A stretch of 32,804 nucleotides of DNA. It comes from a virus. The stretch spans positions 1 to 32,804 of the IMG/VR virus record IMGVR_UViG_3300028008_000061, one strand, 5' to 3'. Both the position numbers and the translations under genes were made by a program. Every line of letters starts with the position of its first letter. Position 1 is the first letter of the stretch. Below, one piece after another: positions 22,749 through 30,439 of the stretch. Below the pieces are notes generated by a model, which had not been told where the DNA came from, did not search any database, and saw nothing but the letters and a program-made list of their open reading frames with translations.

Positions 22749-22957
22749 ACACGCCATTCCCATTCTTCTTCTATAGCATGATTAACATACTGAAAATAAT
22801 CTCTGTTCTCATCATCCATATGAGCAAAGTATATGTTAGCTTTTCGTAATAGTTCAAGAAGCTCATCACTGGGTGGTATATGCGCTCTTGGGTCAGATTC
22901 CATTATAGCTTGTATCTGATCCATAATGCCGTTTAGCTTATCTTGAATCTTACTCAT
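22745..22957 (-). CDS. Small helical acidic protein
   Basis: The 70-residue protein begins MSKIQDKLNGIMDQIQAIMESDPRA and ends EEEWEWRV. It is acidic and probably all helical, with no recognised domain. ATGA-type overlaps join it to both neighbours. Nothing in the sequence indicates a role. Confidence 0.65.
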   Translation of the reverse strand: MSKIQDKLNGIMDQIQAIMESDPRAHIPPSDELLELLRKANIYFAHMDDENRDYFQYVNHAIEEEWEWRV

Positions 22958-23139
22958 TTATCTTTTTCCTCGGCTTCTTTTTTCTTTCTGCGTTTTGCAT
23001 AAAAGCCGCCTTTGTATTCAATGTTTTCAGTACGGGCGTTGCTTTCACAGTGTGTAATTTGTCCACCCTTTTCCAAGAACTCCTTTACTAGTCTTTCTTC
23101 TTCTGATGTTTTAGTTCTTGGTTTTGGTGACATGCTCAT
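22954..23139 (-). CDS. Small highly charged protein
   Basis: The 61-residue protein is rich in Lys, Glu and Arg, with an N-terminal polar stretch (MSMSPKPRTKTSEEERLVKEFL), a short GGQITHCESNAR segment and a basic-acidic end (YAKRRKKKEAEEKDK). It may bind nucleic acid. It overlaps the exonuclease gene and the next gene by four bases each. Confidence 0.62.
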   Translation of the reverse strand: MSMSPKPRTKTSEEERLVKEFLEKGGQITHCESNARTENIEYKGGFYAKRRKKKEAEEKDK

Positions 23140-23672
23140 CTTTTGAGTCCTAACTCTTTATATGCAACTTGTATTGCTTTTGATTGAAAATATGCATCTG
23201 CTAATGCGTTGTGTAAATCTGTTTGAAATGCTTTGCGAGGATCTGCTTGACAACAGCCAAAAAGCGTTCTAGAATCCCGTATAATCCAGAAGTTCCACGG
23301 AATAGGCTTTCCGCCGCGGCGGAACATGTCTTCCAGTATGGTATAGTCAAAACCGTATCCTTGCCCCCATAACGTGTCAATACCAACAGTCCATTTGCTA
23401 ATTTGACGTAAAGCCTCATCTACGCTAACAGCACCAGTTTGGTCAAATGCTTCTTCCATAATCTTTGGATCTTGCTTACTCCACCAGGCGATTGTATCAT
23501 CACTAGCTGTACGACCTAGTTGGTCTTGTTCGTCAATATTAATTTTAAGGTATAGTTCGCTGTGCGGTTCACTGTCATCTAATGGATTAAACTTAACAGC
23601 ACCAAGTGATAGTATAGTTGCTTGTGGGCATGTGTCAATAGTTTCTAAATCAATAGTGCCATGTGTAGCCAT
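23136..23672 (-). CDS. dexA: DexA-like 3'-5' exonuclease (DnaQ fold)
   Basis: The 178-residue protein has the DEDDh exonuclease residues: D8 and E10 in IDLET, D109 in GYGFDYTIL, and H154 with D159 in DLHNALADA. The IAWWSKQDP and GQGYGFDYTILEDMFR segments match T4 exonuclease DexA and related DnaQ-type trimming nucleases. It would remove nucleotides from 3' ends of DNA or RNA, perhaps to recycle host nucleic acid. It is the first protein gene of the operon, 15 bases after the tRNA CCA end, and thus expressed early from the sigma70 promoter. The start has a weak AGGAAAT site. Confidence 0.82.
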   Translation of the reverse strand: MATHGTIDLETIDTCPQATILSLGAVKFNPLDDSEPHSELYLKINIDEQDQLGRTASDDTIAWWSKQDPKIMEEAFDQTGAVSVDEALRQISKWTVGIDTLWGQGYGFDYTILEDMFRRGGKPIPWNFWIIRDSRTLFGCCQADPRKAFQTDLHNALADAYFQSKAIQVAYKELGLKR

Positions 23673-23686
23673 CTTTATTTCCTCTT

Positions 23687-23763
23687 TGGTGCGCCTGAAA
23701 GGATTCGAACCTTTGACCCTTGGTTTCGTAGACCAATGCTCTATCCAGCTGAGCTACAGGCGC
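23687..23763 (-). tRNA. tRNA-Arg(ACG) with encoded CCA end
   Basis: The minus strand folds as a complete cloverleaf: 7-bp acceptor GCGCCTG/CAGGCGC, 4-bp D stem GCTC/GAGC, 5-bp anticodon stem TTGGT/ACCAA around loop CTACGAA (anticodon ACG), and T stem AAAGG/CCTTT with TTCGAAT loop. A discriminator and CCA follow (23690-23687). A34 needs deamination to inosine by the host TadA to read CGU, CGC and CGA. It resembles alphaproteobacterial tRNA-Arg(ACG). It is the first gene after the promoter, so it is made early. Confidence 0.95.
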
Positions 23764-23783
23764 TTGAATTAATTTATAGTATT

Positions 23784-23812
23784 ATTATAGCAAACTTAGA
23801 CAGAGTTGTCAA
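23784..23812 (-). promoter_or_regulatory. Perfect sigma70 promoter (TTGACA-17-TATAAT) for tRNA-Arg and the downstream operon
   Basis: TTGACA (23812-23807) and TATAAT (23789-23784) are separated by exactly 17 bases. The start falls about 13 bases before the tRNA. No terminator is seen between the tRNA and the DexA-like gene, so the twelve overlapping genes down to 17.6 kb may share this transcript. Confidence 0.87.
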
Positions 23813-23820
23813 GTATTATT

Positions 23821-24537
23821 TTAAACTATATTGGCTGTAAAGTCTGTAGTAAGATCTACTTGAGTAGCGTTATCAAAAAAGTCAATAACCTTGTTTGCTA
23901 GTACTTTGTGATTAACTTCTGAAAAGTGATTATATCTATTATCACCACCTGTTCTTGCCATATGTTTCTGTACAGCTTTGTCGTTACCAATTTCTCTACG
24001 ACTTGGATCAATTAAAGCACCTTCAACGCCATCAATGGTATGAAACCCTGGAAGAATTAACATTTTAACATTTATTTCACCAAATGGTATTGCCCAACTA
24101 AAAAATGCTTGCATGAAAGCGTTGTACACTATCTTTTGTTTATGTTCAGAATACAGATGATTTCTGTATGACTCTAATGCATCGGACTCTAGTTGATTAA
24201 TATGTAATCCGACTTCGTATTTTGCTGATAAGAAATTAGCCATTTCAGGCCTATCTTCAAATATCCATTCTCTTAAGAAAGAAGTAGGTTGTACTATAAC
24301 ATAGTCACCTTTTTGTATCTTTGCTAATGTATTTGTAAATGTGTCAAATATATAATCGTTACCAACTCCGCAAAGTGCGGTATTGTTGTGTTCAGTAGTA
24401 CCAATTAAATGTTTGCTAACAAGTTCAGTCCAAGTATGTTCTATAGGAACAAAGGTTGGATTCATTCCACCCTCACCTATTATATCACATTTATGATCAT
24501 GTGCTATTGAAAAACTACAACCAAATACATGTAACAT
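23821..24537 (-). CDS. SGNH/GDSL hydrolase-like protein, copy 2
   Basis: The 238-residue protein has the order of SGNH esterase blocks: a candidate nucleophile S8 in FGCSFS at the N terminus, GVGNDYIF (block with Gly/Asn) near 57-64, and a C-terminal NHFSEVNH with the candidate catalytic His. The Asp of the GDS motif is replaced by Cys (GCS), a variant also seen in related families. It is about the same length as, and clearly paralogous to, the next gene upstream (VIVQPTS/VVVQLTS, LILPGF, LTTxF endings). Likely substrates are ester-linked groups on glycans or lipids; unknown. It starts on the stop codon of its paralogue (one base shared). Confidence 0.65.
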   Translation of the reverse strand: MLHVFGCSFSIAHDHKCDIIGEGGMNPTFVPIEHTWTELVSKHLIGTTEHNNTALCGVGNDYIFDTFTNTLAKIQKGDYVIVQPTSFLREWIFEDRPEMANFLSAKYEVGLHINQLESDALESYRNHLYSEHKQKIVYNAFMQAFFSWAIPFGEINVKMLILPGFHTIDGVEGALIDPSRREIGNDKAVQKHMARTGGDNRYNHFSEVNHKVLANKVIDFFDNATQVDLTTDFTANIV

Positions 24538-25205
24538 TAATACATGTCTCCTTTAAATCCTGTAGTAAGATCTAACACAGTACCGTTTTTAAAATAGTCT
24601 ACTATTTTGTCTGCAAGGACTGTATGATTCTCTATTGACATATGATTTAGTCTAGGATCAAATCCGTTGTGCTTTTCAAAGAACTCTTTTTGTCCGTTTC
24701 CTAATTCAAAGTTACAAATGTCAGTTGTTAAATTACCAATTACGCCAGGCACTGAATCAAACCCAGGTAAGATTAAAAAGTTAACATTTGGCATTGAATG
24801 TGTCATAAACATAATTGCATATACATATGATGTGTATTGAATGTTGTCTAATTGATCATTATGCAGGTGCTCGCGATAATGATCAATTGCTTGTGAAACT
24901 TTTTTAGTCCAGCCTTGAGAATAAAATATATTACTTTTTTGTGGCTCGCCTGGTAGAAACCATTTACGCCCGGCACTAGTTAATTGTACAACAACATTGT
25001 CGCCAGGTTTAAATTTAGAAGTATGCTCTAGAAAAAACTTAAAGATCCAATCGTTTGAAACACCAAACTGTGATATTGGAATAATTTCGTCAGCACCTAG
25101 TCCTTGTGCTACTAGATCCATCCAGTTGTGTTCATACTTCCAATGTGTTTCGTCTTGTGCTTCAGTTTCTATACAGTAACTATCGCCAAAGAACCACAGG
25201 CTCAT
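24537..25205 (-). CDS. SGNH/GDSL hydrolase-like protein, copy 1
   Basis: The 222-residue protein has GDS9Y at the N terminus (FFGDSYC), GVSNDWIF near 48-55 and NHMSIENH near the C terminus, the pattern of SGNH hydrolases. The block D-x-x-H is changed to E-N-H, so activity is not certain. It is a tandem paralogue of the following gene. The upstream MazG-like gene overlaps it by four bases. Cytoplasmic location is likely, as there is no signal peptide. Confidence 0.65.
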   Translation of the reverse strand: MSLWFFGDSYCIETEAQDETHWKYEHNWMDLVAQGLGADEIIPISQFGVSNDWIFKFFLEHTSKFKPGDNVVVQLTSAGRKWFLPGEPQKSNIFYSQGWTKKVSQAIDHYREHLHNDQLDNIQYTSYVYAIMFMTHSMPNVNFLILPGFDSVPGVIGNLTTDICNFELGNGQKEFFEKHNGFDPRLNHMSIENHTVLADKIVDYFKNGTVLDLTTGFKGDMY

Positions 25206-25558
25206 CTAATGAACTGTTCTAACTCTGGGCCAACCCAACCTTCTGGTTTTAGTACTTTGCCATCTTCACGCTTTTCAACTTTACCAGTCTCAGCATTAAT
25301 CTTAGCGAAGTTAGTTTTCATTACTTCGTCCCATGCACCTTCGCCGTCCATATTACCTGCACGTATCGCGCCAATAGTTACAACTAGGATATCTACTAGT
25401 GCATCAAGTTGACCCACTTTGTTACCATATGCTGTTGCATCTACAAGCTCTCCGTATTCTTCAGCAATAAGGTTAAGGTATAACGCATAGTTATCGTCGC
25501 TCGGTGCTTGATCGCAAGCTACTGCGAATTTATCAATATCTTTAAATACATTTGTCAT
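25202..25558 (-). CDS. MazG/HisE-like nucleotide pyrophosphohydrolase
   Basis: The 118-residue protein has the all-alpha NTP pyrophosphatase motifs E33-E34-x-x-E37 (AEEYGELVD) and D52-x-x-x-D56 (LDALVDILVV) that bind Mg2+, and the ending KINAETGKVEKREDGKVLKPEGW common in phage and bacterial HisE/MazG-like enzymes. It would hydrolyse a nucleoside triphosphate (or related) to the monophosphate plus pyrophosphate, perhaps clearing modified nucleotides or adjusting signals such as ppGpp; the substrate is not shown. It sits between co-chaperonin and SGNH genes, separated from the first by one base. Confidence 0.85.
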   Translation of the reverse strand: MTNVFKDIDKFAVACDQAPSDDNYALYLNLIAEEYGELVDATAYGNKVGQLDALVDILVVTIGAIRAGNMDGEGAWDEVMKTNFAKINAETGKVEKREDGKVLKPEGWVGPELEQFIR

Positions 25559-25963
25559 TTATATTACTCCATTAAATGTTGGCATGTCCTTGACTGTTCC
25601 ATGCTCTGATGTGGTGCCAATATTTATACTGTCTGGCTTTTCGTTTGCATATGCTAGAATACTTTCTGATTCTACCATACGAATTTCTAATTCTTCATTG
25701 TCAACGTCTACTTTCATGCCACGTGTCCATCTACCGTGTTCTACAAGTATCCAATGACCAATTTCATATGTATCTTTATTTTCAGGACCTTTATGCAACA
25801 CTTTAGCCCAGCGAGGATAAATTCCTCTTTCTTGGCCATCATCAGAGCTGATAATTAGTCCGCTTTGTGTAGTTTGTTCACCAAAATACATGTCTGTAAC
25901 TAGTACACGATTGCCAATAGCCCGCAGACTATTTGCTTTAATAGTATTAATATTAAGAGCCAT
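25559..25963 (-). CDS. groES: GroES-like co-chaperonin (gp31-like)
   Basis: The 134-residue protein shows the cpn10 pattern: LRAIGNRVLVTDMYFGEQTTQSGLIIS with the mobile-loop type stretch before GLIIS, then GRWTRGM and EIRMVESESILAY at the dome end. It would cap host GroEL to fold the major capsid protein, as T4 gp31 does. At 134 residues it is longer than GroES (97) with a C-terminal extension of about 30 residues. It shares one base with the stop of the upstream gene. A canonical TATAAATA occurs near its 3' end. Confidence 0.85.
   Translation of the reverse strand: MALNINTIKANSLRAIGNRVLVTDMYFGEQTTQSGLIISSDDGQERGIYPRWAKVLHKGPENKDTYEIGHWILVEHGRWTRGMKVDVDNEELEIRMVESESILAYANEKPDSINIGTTSEHGTVKDMPTFNGVI
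25621..25628 (-). promoter_or_regulatory. Possible late promoter box TATAAATA inside groES
   Basis: The minus strand reads TATAAATA exactly, near the 3' end of groES and about 63 bases before the MazG-like ATG. It is an exact match to the T4 late consensus, but all clear late sites in this window have G at the first position, so this one may be chance. Confidence 0.3.
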
Positions 25964-26298
25964 TATTCACCTTTTTTTACAAAATTGCCGTCTTCGTCTT
26001 CAATCCAATCGTCGTCGTCTGTAATGTCTTTACCGTTAGCATCTAGTTCTGTTTCGATACTAGTTTTTCTAACAGCTGATTCTTCAGGGACGCCTTTAGA
26101 ATTTTCATAATATTCTTTTACAACATCTTCTTTTTTACGAACAATTTGTCCACCTGGGCCTAGTTCATCGCCACGTGCATTAACTTTAGCGTTTCCTACT
26201 GCCGGTGTCATTTCGTTACGTTTGCGTAGCATATCCATATCAACGGTTTTGCCTTGCATTGTTTTATAGACTTTTTGTCCTTTTGTTCTTTGCACCAT
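25963..26298 (-). CDS. Conserved-looking charged phage protein
   Basis: The 111-residue protein starts MVQRTKGQKVYKTMQGKTVDMDML and contains NEMTPAVGNAKVNARGDELG, a pattern I recall from marine T4-like phages. It is hydrophilic, with a glycine-rich middle (ELGPGGQIVRKKED) and an acidic end (DDDDWIEDEDGNF), so it may be partly unfolded. No known function. A weak late-like GATAAGTA box and AGGAG lie upstream of the ATG, and its stop meets the groES start, hence likely co-expression with the co-chaperonin. Confidence 0.72.
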   Translation of the reverse strand: MVQRTKGQKVYKTMQGKTVDMDMLRKRNEMTPAVGNAKVNARGDELGPGGQIVRKKEDVVKEYYENSKGVPEESAVRKTSIETELDANGKDITDDDDWIEDEDGNFVKKGE

Positions 26299-26326
26299 GT
26301 TATTCTCCTATTAGTTATCTATGTAC

Positions 26327-26884
26327 TTATCTCAAGAACTCTCTCCAATCCAGGTCAAACTGGATGGAATTAATTTTATGTACACCTATTAAGTATAACA
26401 CATAACTTGCTACACTTGATCCACGTCCTACACCCCATACAATATTGTTATTACGCATAAATTCTACAAGGTAGATCATATATTGTAATAGTGGAATCAT
26501 ATCACGTGCTTCGTATTCACCTAGCTCTTCTAAACAACGATACCAGTTCTTACTAACCTGTGCTCTTGCACGATCTTTGTACCCGCCTTTGATACGTAGT
26601 TGTTCTAACAAATAATCTTTAACATCAATCTTTTTATATTCATCAGGCATAAACCATTCACTTTGACATACACCGTCAAAAGTCTTTTGATCTACATCTA
26701 ATGGGATATACTTTTGTAGTTTGTCAAAGCCTTGTTCTTCCATAGCGGCATTGAACTTGTCTACATCATCTGATTGCTCACACAGAACTACATGACACTT
26801 GTCAACATGACCTGTATAGATCATGTCAATTAAGTCTTTGTTAGAGAATCGCGGGATACCTAGGCTGTCTGTTTTCATAAGCAT
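26327..26884 (-). CDS. Truncated DNA polymerase III alpha (DnaE)-like protein, without catalytic aspartates
   Basis: The 185-residue protein matches the part of the DnaE/PolC core just before the active site: FMRNNNIVWGVGRGSSVASYVLYLIG (GRGSS at 153-157, equivalent to PGRGSGAGS) and INSIQFDLDWREFLR, which corresponds to DPLEFDLLFERFLN. It stops where the catalytic D-F-D-I-D should follow, so it cannot polymerise by itself. No frameshift remnants of the rest are seen after the stop. It could be a decoy or regulator of host replication, or a structural or nucleotide-binding domain reused. The start is ATG 26884 (or 26878), just after the preceding gene. Confidence 0.75.
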   Translation of the reverse strand: MLMKTDSLGIPRFSNKDLIDMIYTGHVDKCHVVLCEQSDDVDKFNAAMEEQGFDKLQKYIPLDVDQKTFDGVCQSEWFMPDEYKKIDVKDYLLEQLRIKGGYKDRARAQVSKNWYRCLEELGEYEARDMIPLLQYMIYLVEFMRNNNIVWGVGRGSSVASYVLYLIGVHKINSIQFDLDWREFLR

Positions 26885-26893
26885 ACACTTAGT

Positions 26894-27133
26894 TTAACTT
26901 ACATTTATTAAATTGTCAAGTGGATTATCGCCATTTTCTGCACTTTCTTTTGCTCGTTGTGCAGCAATGACTCTTCTTGTAGAAGCTTCTTCTTTATATT
27001 GTTCCAGCAAAGTAGCAATCTGCGATTGTACATGTGGATTATTTGATTGAAAATATTTGCGACCTAATTCAGATATCTTATTTTCAAGTTCTGCATCTGA
27101 CAGGCCGCCCATATTTGCTAGTGGATGAAACAT
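26894..27133 (-). CDS. Small helical phage protein
   Basis: I place the start at the ATG at 27133, immediately after the preceding TAA, giving 79 residues; a longer frame would overlap the upstream gene. The sequence MFHPLANMGGLSDAELENK starts a helical, charged protein (QSQIATLLEQYKEEASTRR). I recall a similar small protein beside tail and head genes in marine T4-like phages. It could be a structural or assembly factor. No domain recognised. Confidence 0.72.
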   Translation of the reverse strand: MFHPLANMGGLSDAELENKISELGRKYFQSNNPHVQSQIATLLEQYKEEASTRRVIAAQRAKESAENGDNPLDNLINVS

Positions 27134-27134
27134 G

Positions 27135-27719
27135 TTACGCCTGACGCATGAATTGTCCAATGTAATCTAGATAAATGTCAAGACCATTGTCTGACCATAC
27201 ATCGATTACTTTAGGTTGATCATTGTCACTTACAACAAAATCGCCGTTGCCGTCAACCGCCTCAGCATAATTGTTGATGTATAAGTTTCCGTTGCCACCT
27301 GTTTCAAAGTTAACTATATGTGAACCACCGTTACTTTTTAGTATGAGTCTTGTTGAAGCATACTTTTGACCACCTGTTGGAAAGTTAGTAAATGTTAATG
27401 TAAGCCCGCTTGCAATATTAATTTTTTGTGCTACGCCATCGTTCCATTCAATTTGCGCATCAGAATCTAAATCCTGCGGTTGATAAATTGCTCCAGATAC
27501 AGCAATTAAGTTTGCATCTTCAATATTATTACCGTTAAAATCATTAGCTGTGTCTGTACGTGCTACTGATGTAAGCAAGTCTGTTAGTTCTGTTTTGGCT
27601 GTTTCAAGCCCTGTTTTAATTTGCGAGAAGTTATCACGGAAGCCTTGACTATCGTTATCCTGTCCTGGTACCGGAAATTCTTCGTCGATTCCTGTGTATG
27701 TAATTGCACTATCTGCCAT
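27135..27719 (-). CDS. Virion structural protein with PGQDNDSQGFRDNF domain
   Basis: The 194-residue protein has an N-terminal PVPGQDNDSQGFRDNFSQIKTGLE segment, a module known from structural and fibre proteins of marine T4-like phages, then a coiled-coil stretch and a beta-rich part (INIASGLTLTFTNFPTGG ... SHIVNFETGGNGN). The ATG at 27719 has AGGAG in front and a GATAAATA late box about 20 bases upstream. It belongs to the fibre/adhesion block on the right. Confidence 0.78.
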   Translation of the reverse strand: MADSAITYTGIDEEFPVPGQDNDSQGFRDNFSQIKTGLETAKTELTDLLTSVARTDTANDFNGNNIEDANLIAVSGAIYQPQDLDSDAQIEWNDGVAQKINIASGLTLTFTNFPTGGQKYASTRLILKSNGGSHIVNFETGGNGNLYINNYAEAVDGNGDFVVSDNDQPKVIDVWSDNGLDIYLDYIGQFMRQA

Positions 27720-27738
27720 GTTGTTTTCTCCTACGTTT

Positions 27739-27746
27739 TATTTATC
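27739..27746 (-). promoter_or_regulatory. Late promoter box GATAAATA
   Basis: GATAAATA on the minus strand at 27746-27739, with AGGAG and ATG (27719) following within about 20 bases. Box to gene spacing gives a leader of roughly 14 bases, the shortest with a ribosome site in this window. Confidence 0.65.
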
Positions 27747-27750
27747 TTGG

Positions 27751-30426
27751 TTAAACGTTGTATCTATAATTTGCGAACAGCAAGTATTGCGGATCGCTTG
27801 TGATGTCAGTACTATCTATTATGTACCTGTCTATATCTAAATTAAACTTCGAAAAGTCAAATCCGTTTGCATTAATTGCGCTTTTAATTATCTCACTAGT
27901 GCCTGGTTTACAATAGCATAGTACTATTGAGCTAGTATACCCTAGTTCGTTAACACTTCCTGGTTGCGAACTTCTCATCCATAATGGAACAAAGTTTCTA
28001 TCAGACTCTCCTGTATTTCTAATATTATCTCGCATATTTGAAATATTACTAATGTACTTTACATTGTCATTAGACTGTGATGCATTAATTACATTAGTAT
28101 CTGCTTTAATACTATTTTCATATTCAGGACGTAGTGTCATTGTAGGACCTAGTCCTTGAAGAATAGCAAGCAGTTTATCTTCAGTTCTTCCGTCGATTTC
28201 TATACCATTAGCCCAGTCTAAATTAATAGTACCATCTTCTTTAGTAACTATTTCAAAGTCTTCACCTAGTGTAACTGTTATGTTTTTAGATCTAGTTTGT
28301 AAACTAAAAGAAGGTTTTTCAGGCCAGTCGTAGTACATATCAGTTGGTGTATGTGCAACAGTGTCAACAGTTAATTTTTTGTTTGATCCTATTGTAATTT
28401 TTTTATTAGTTCTGCCTGTTTTTGGATTTGCAGGATCAACAACTTCTAAGTATAGTACTTCATATACAATATTGTTAGTTCCTGGTTCATTTGCAACAGC
28501 CGTCTTTAATTCTCCAATACGATATTGTTTTCTTTTGTGATTAGTTGCAATTGCACTTACAAATGTATCAAGGTTATTCGTTTCAATTCCATAATACACA
28601 GGAACTTTAACTTCACGTTGAATACCAAAATTTGGATCTTGTGGACGATATATATTTTCTGGTATAAAGATTTCTGGATCTGAAATAAATGCATTAAACT
28701 CTTGTCTAATATTTTCTTTAAAGAAAGGTTTTAGATAAAGATTACTGTAACGTGTAGTTTCTGGATCTCTTACACGTATTTGGAATTCACGTTTTGCTAT
28801 TGTATACTTGTATTGGTCTTCAGCATTTACTATAAATTTATATACTCTATCAAATGTTGTTTCTGTACCATCAGTAGTAAAGGTATCACGATCAAAAACT
28901 GTTAAGCCTGATCTTACATATGCAAATTCTATCCACAGTGTAGTGTCATCGTTAAATACTCCTGAACTAGCACTTAGGTGATCACTGTTGGTTGTGTATA
29001 GTTGTCCGTTGTGTTTTACAACGTCTCCTGCTTTATAGTTTCTTCCACCTCTCCAAATACTACGGTAAAAGTTTTGTCCAAATGCATTTACTTTGCCAAC
29101 AATCTCTCCGTCAAAACTTAGTTGTAATCCCGGTGGTAATCTTCCACTACTTAAACTATATAATAGTCTTGCATTAGGAACATCTGTTGTTGCGTTAACT
29201 TTTAATACGCTTATAACATTTGAATTAATAGTACCTAGGTCACCTTTAGTAACCCACGTTGTATTTGAATTAAACTCGCCTAATAATCTTAGTGTAAATG
29301 TTTTTCTTGAACTTACATTTTCATCAACTTGATCAGGTGTATAACGTGTAGCTCTAATAGTAAATTTATATTCTTTTGATACAGCACCTTGGTATGGAAC
29401 TCTACCAGCAATTTCTCCACTAGATAAATCTAACTTCATTCCCGGAGGTAACGTACTTGTGCTTCCATCATCATTAGTATCAACAACACTATAACTAACA
29501 AATCCAACTTGTGTGTTTGTATCAATAATATCCAACGGAATAGTAACGTAGTTATTAGCACGTTTAACACCTAAGTCACCCGGTGTAACCCAAATAGGTG
29601 TTCTAAGGTTTGTGTTATCTGCTGTAAATGTTCCTGTACCAACTTGTAGTATGGTGTTATCTGCTCTAAAGAAATCGTCGCCAACAACAAAGATTCTAAA
29701 TGTACGTCTTGATATTGTGTCGCCGTCACTTACATTAACTGTAAATTGATAATATCTGTTTAATTTCTTAGGCGGTTTTTCACTATAACTAAAGTCCCAA
29801 GTTGTTGTATCATAATAGAAACTATCAAAACCATTTGAACTTTTAATACCAAAGTCATAGCCGCCATTGATAATATCGTATGGTGCTGTGTCATATGTTC
29901 CGTAACTGTATAACAAACCTTTTTCAATTGCTAAGATAGGATCAACAATACCAATAATACGTCCATCAGATGTTAGTTCTGTACCAGGTGGTAATTCACC
30001 GTCGCCGTCTCCGATAAAGTATTCTAAAGTTTGTCCTGCAGCAATGTCTTCGTCAGTTGCTAACAATTGGAATTCAATTGGCGAACTGTCAAGTATGTAG
30101 AAAGTATTGTTATTCCCTACAGGAAGTAGTCCTGGATCTGTAACCCAATCAGGTGCATCTTCTCCAACTACTGATATCTTAAATGTACGATCGTTTACAG
30201 TTTTATCAAGTGTAGCTCTTAGTACAAATCTATATTCTATTTTTCTTGCTACTTCGTATGGTGTACCAATTATTGAATTGCCAGATAGTCTTGTTCCAGG
30301 TGGTAACGAACCACTAATTAGGCTAACAGTTGATCTGCTAAGTACCGGTAGTGGTATAGTTATAGTAACATTTTCTTCTAAGTTAGCAAGTAATGTTCCT
30401 GAAGGTTGACTCCATAGGTTCGCCAT
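27751..30426 (-). CDS. Large fibre or baseplate-type protein with repeated Ig-like (He_PIG) modules
   Basis: The 891-residue protein contains at least four LPPG-type putative Ig modules: LPPGTRLSGNSIIGTP at 41, LPPGTELTSDGRIIG near 145, LPPGMKLDLSSGEIAGRVP near 326 and LPPGLQLSFDGEIVGKV near 431, each followed by a Y-x-F-x-x-x/V-x-V-x-D strand. The rest is beta-rich with a GDVVKHNGQLYTTNSDH chitin-binding-like segment (about 470-485) and a C-terminal part without recognised domain. Such modules mediate binding in phage adhesion proteins. Its length and place among fibre genes suggest a receptor-binding or connecting protein. It ends 31 bases before the next gene. Confidence 0.8.
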   Translation of the reverse strand: MANLWSQPSGTLLANLEENVTITIPLPVLSRSTVSLISGSLPPGTRLSGNSIIGTPYEVARKIEYRFVLRATLDKTVNDRTFKISVVGEDAPDWVTDPGLLPVGNNNTFYILDSSPIEFQLLATDEDIAAGQTLEYFIGDGDGELPPGTELTSDGRIIGIVDPILAIEKGLLYSYGTYDTAPYDIINGGYDFGIKSSNGFDSFYYDTTTWDFSYSEKPPKKLNRYYQFTVNVSDGDTISRRTFRIFVVGDDFFRADNTILQVGTGTFTADNTNLRTPIWVTPGDLGVKRANNYVTIPLDIIDTNTQVGFVSYSVVDTNDDGSTSTLPPGMKLDLSSGEIAGRVPYQGAVSKEYKFTIRATRYTPDQVDENVSSRKTFTLRLLGEFNSNTTWVTKGDLGTINSNVISVLKVNATTDVPNARLLYSLSSGRLPPGLQLSFDGEIVGKVNAFGQNFYRSIWRGGRNYKAGDVVKHNGQLYTTNSDHLSASSGVFNDDTTLWIEFAYVRSGLTVFDRDTFTTDGTETTFDRVYKFIVNAEDQYKYTIAKREFQIRVRDPETTRYSNLYLKPFFKENIRQEFNAFISDPEIFIPENIYRPQDPNFGIQREVKVPVYYGIETNNLDTFVSAIATNHKRKQYRIGELKTAVANEPGTNNIVYEVLYLEVVDPANPKTGRTNKKITIGSNKKLTVDTVAHTPTDMYYDWPEKPSFSLQTRSKNITVTLGEDFEIVTKEDGTINLDWANGIEIDGRTEDKLLAILQGLGPTMTLRPEYENSIKADTNVINASQSNDNVKYISNISNMRDNIRNTGESDRNFVPLWMRSSQPGSVNELGYTSSIVLCYCKPGTSEIIKSAINANGFDFSKFNLDIDRYIIDSTDITSDPQYLLFANYRYNV

Positions 30427-30439
30427 ATTTTATTCCTTA

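Noticed and set aside
26345-26368. Short inverted repeat (ATCCAG/CTGGAT) near the 3' end of the DnaE-like gene
   Set aside because: Only six pairs and no T-run on the coding strand; too weak for a terminator call.
26891-26919. Possible sigma70 promoter before the DnaE-like gene (TTGACA-17-TAAACT)
   Set aside because: The -10 box matches at only four of six positions and the start would fall on the ATG itself; the -35 lies within the preceding gene.
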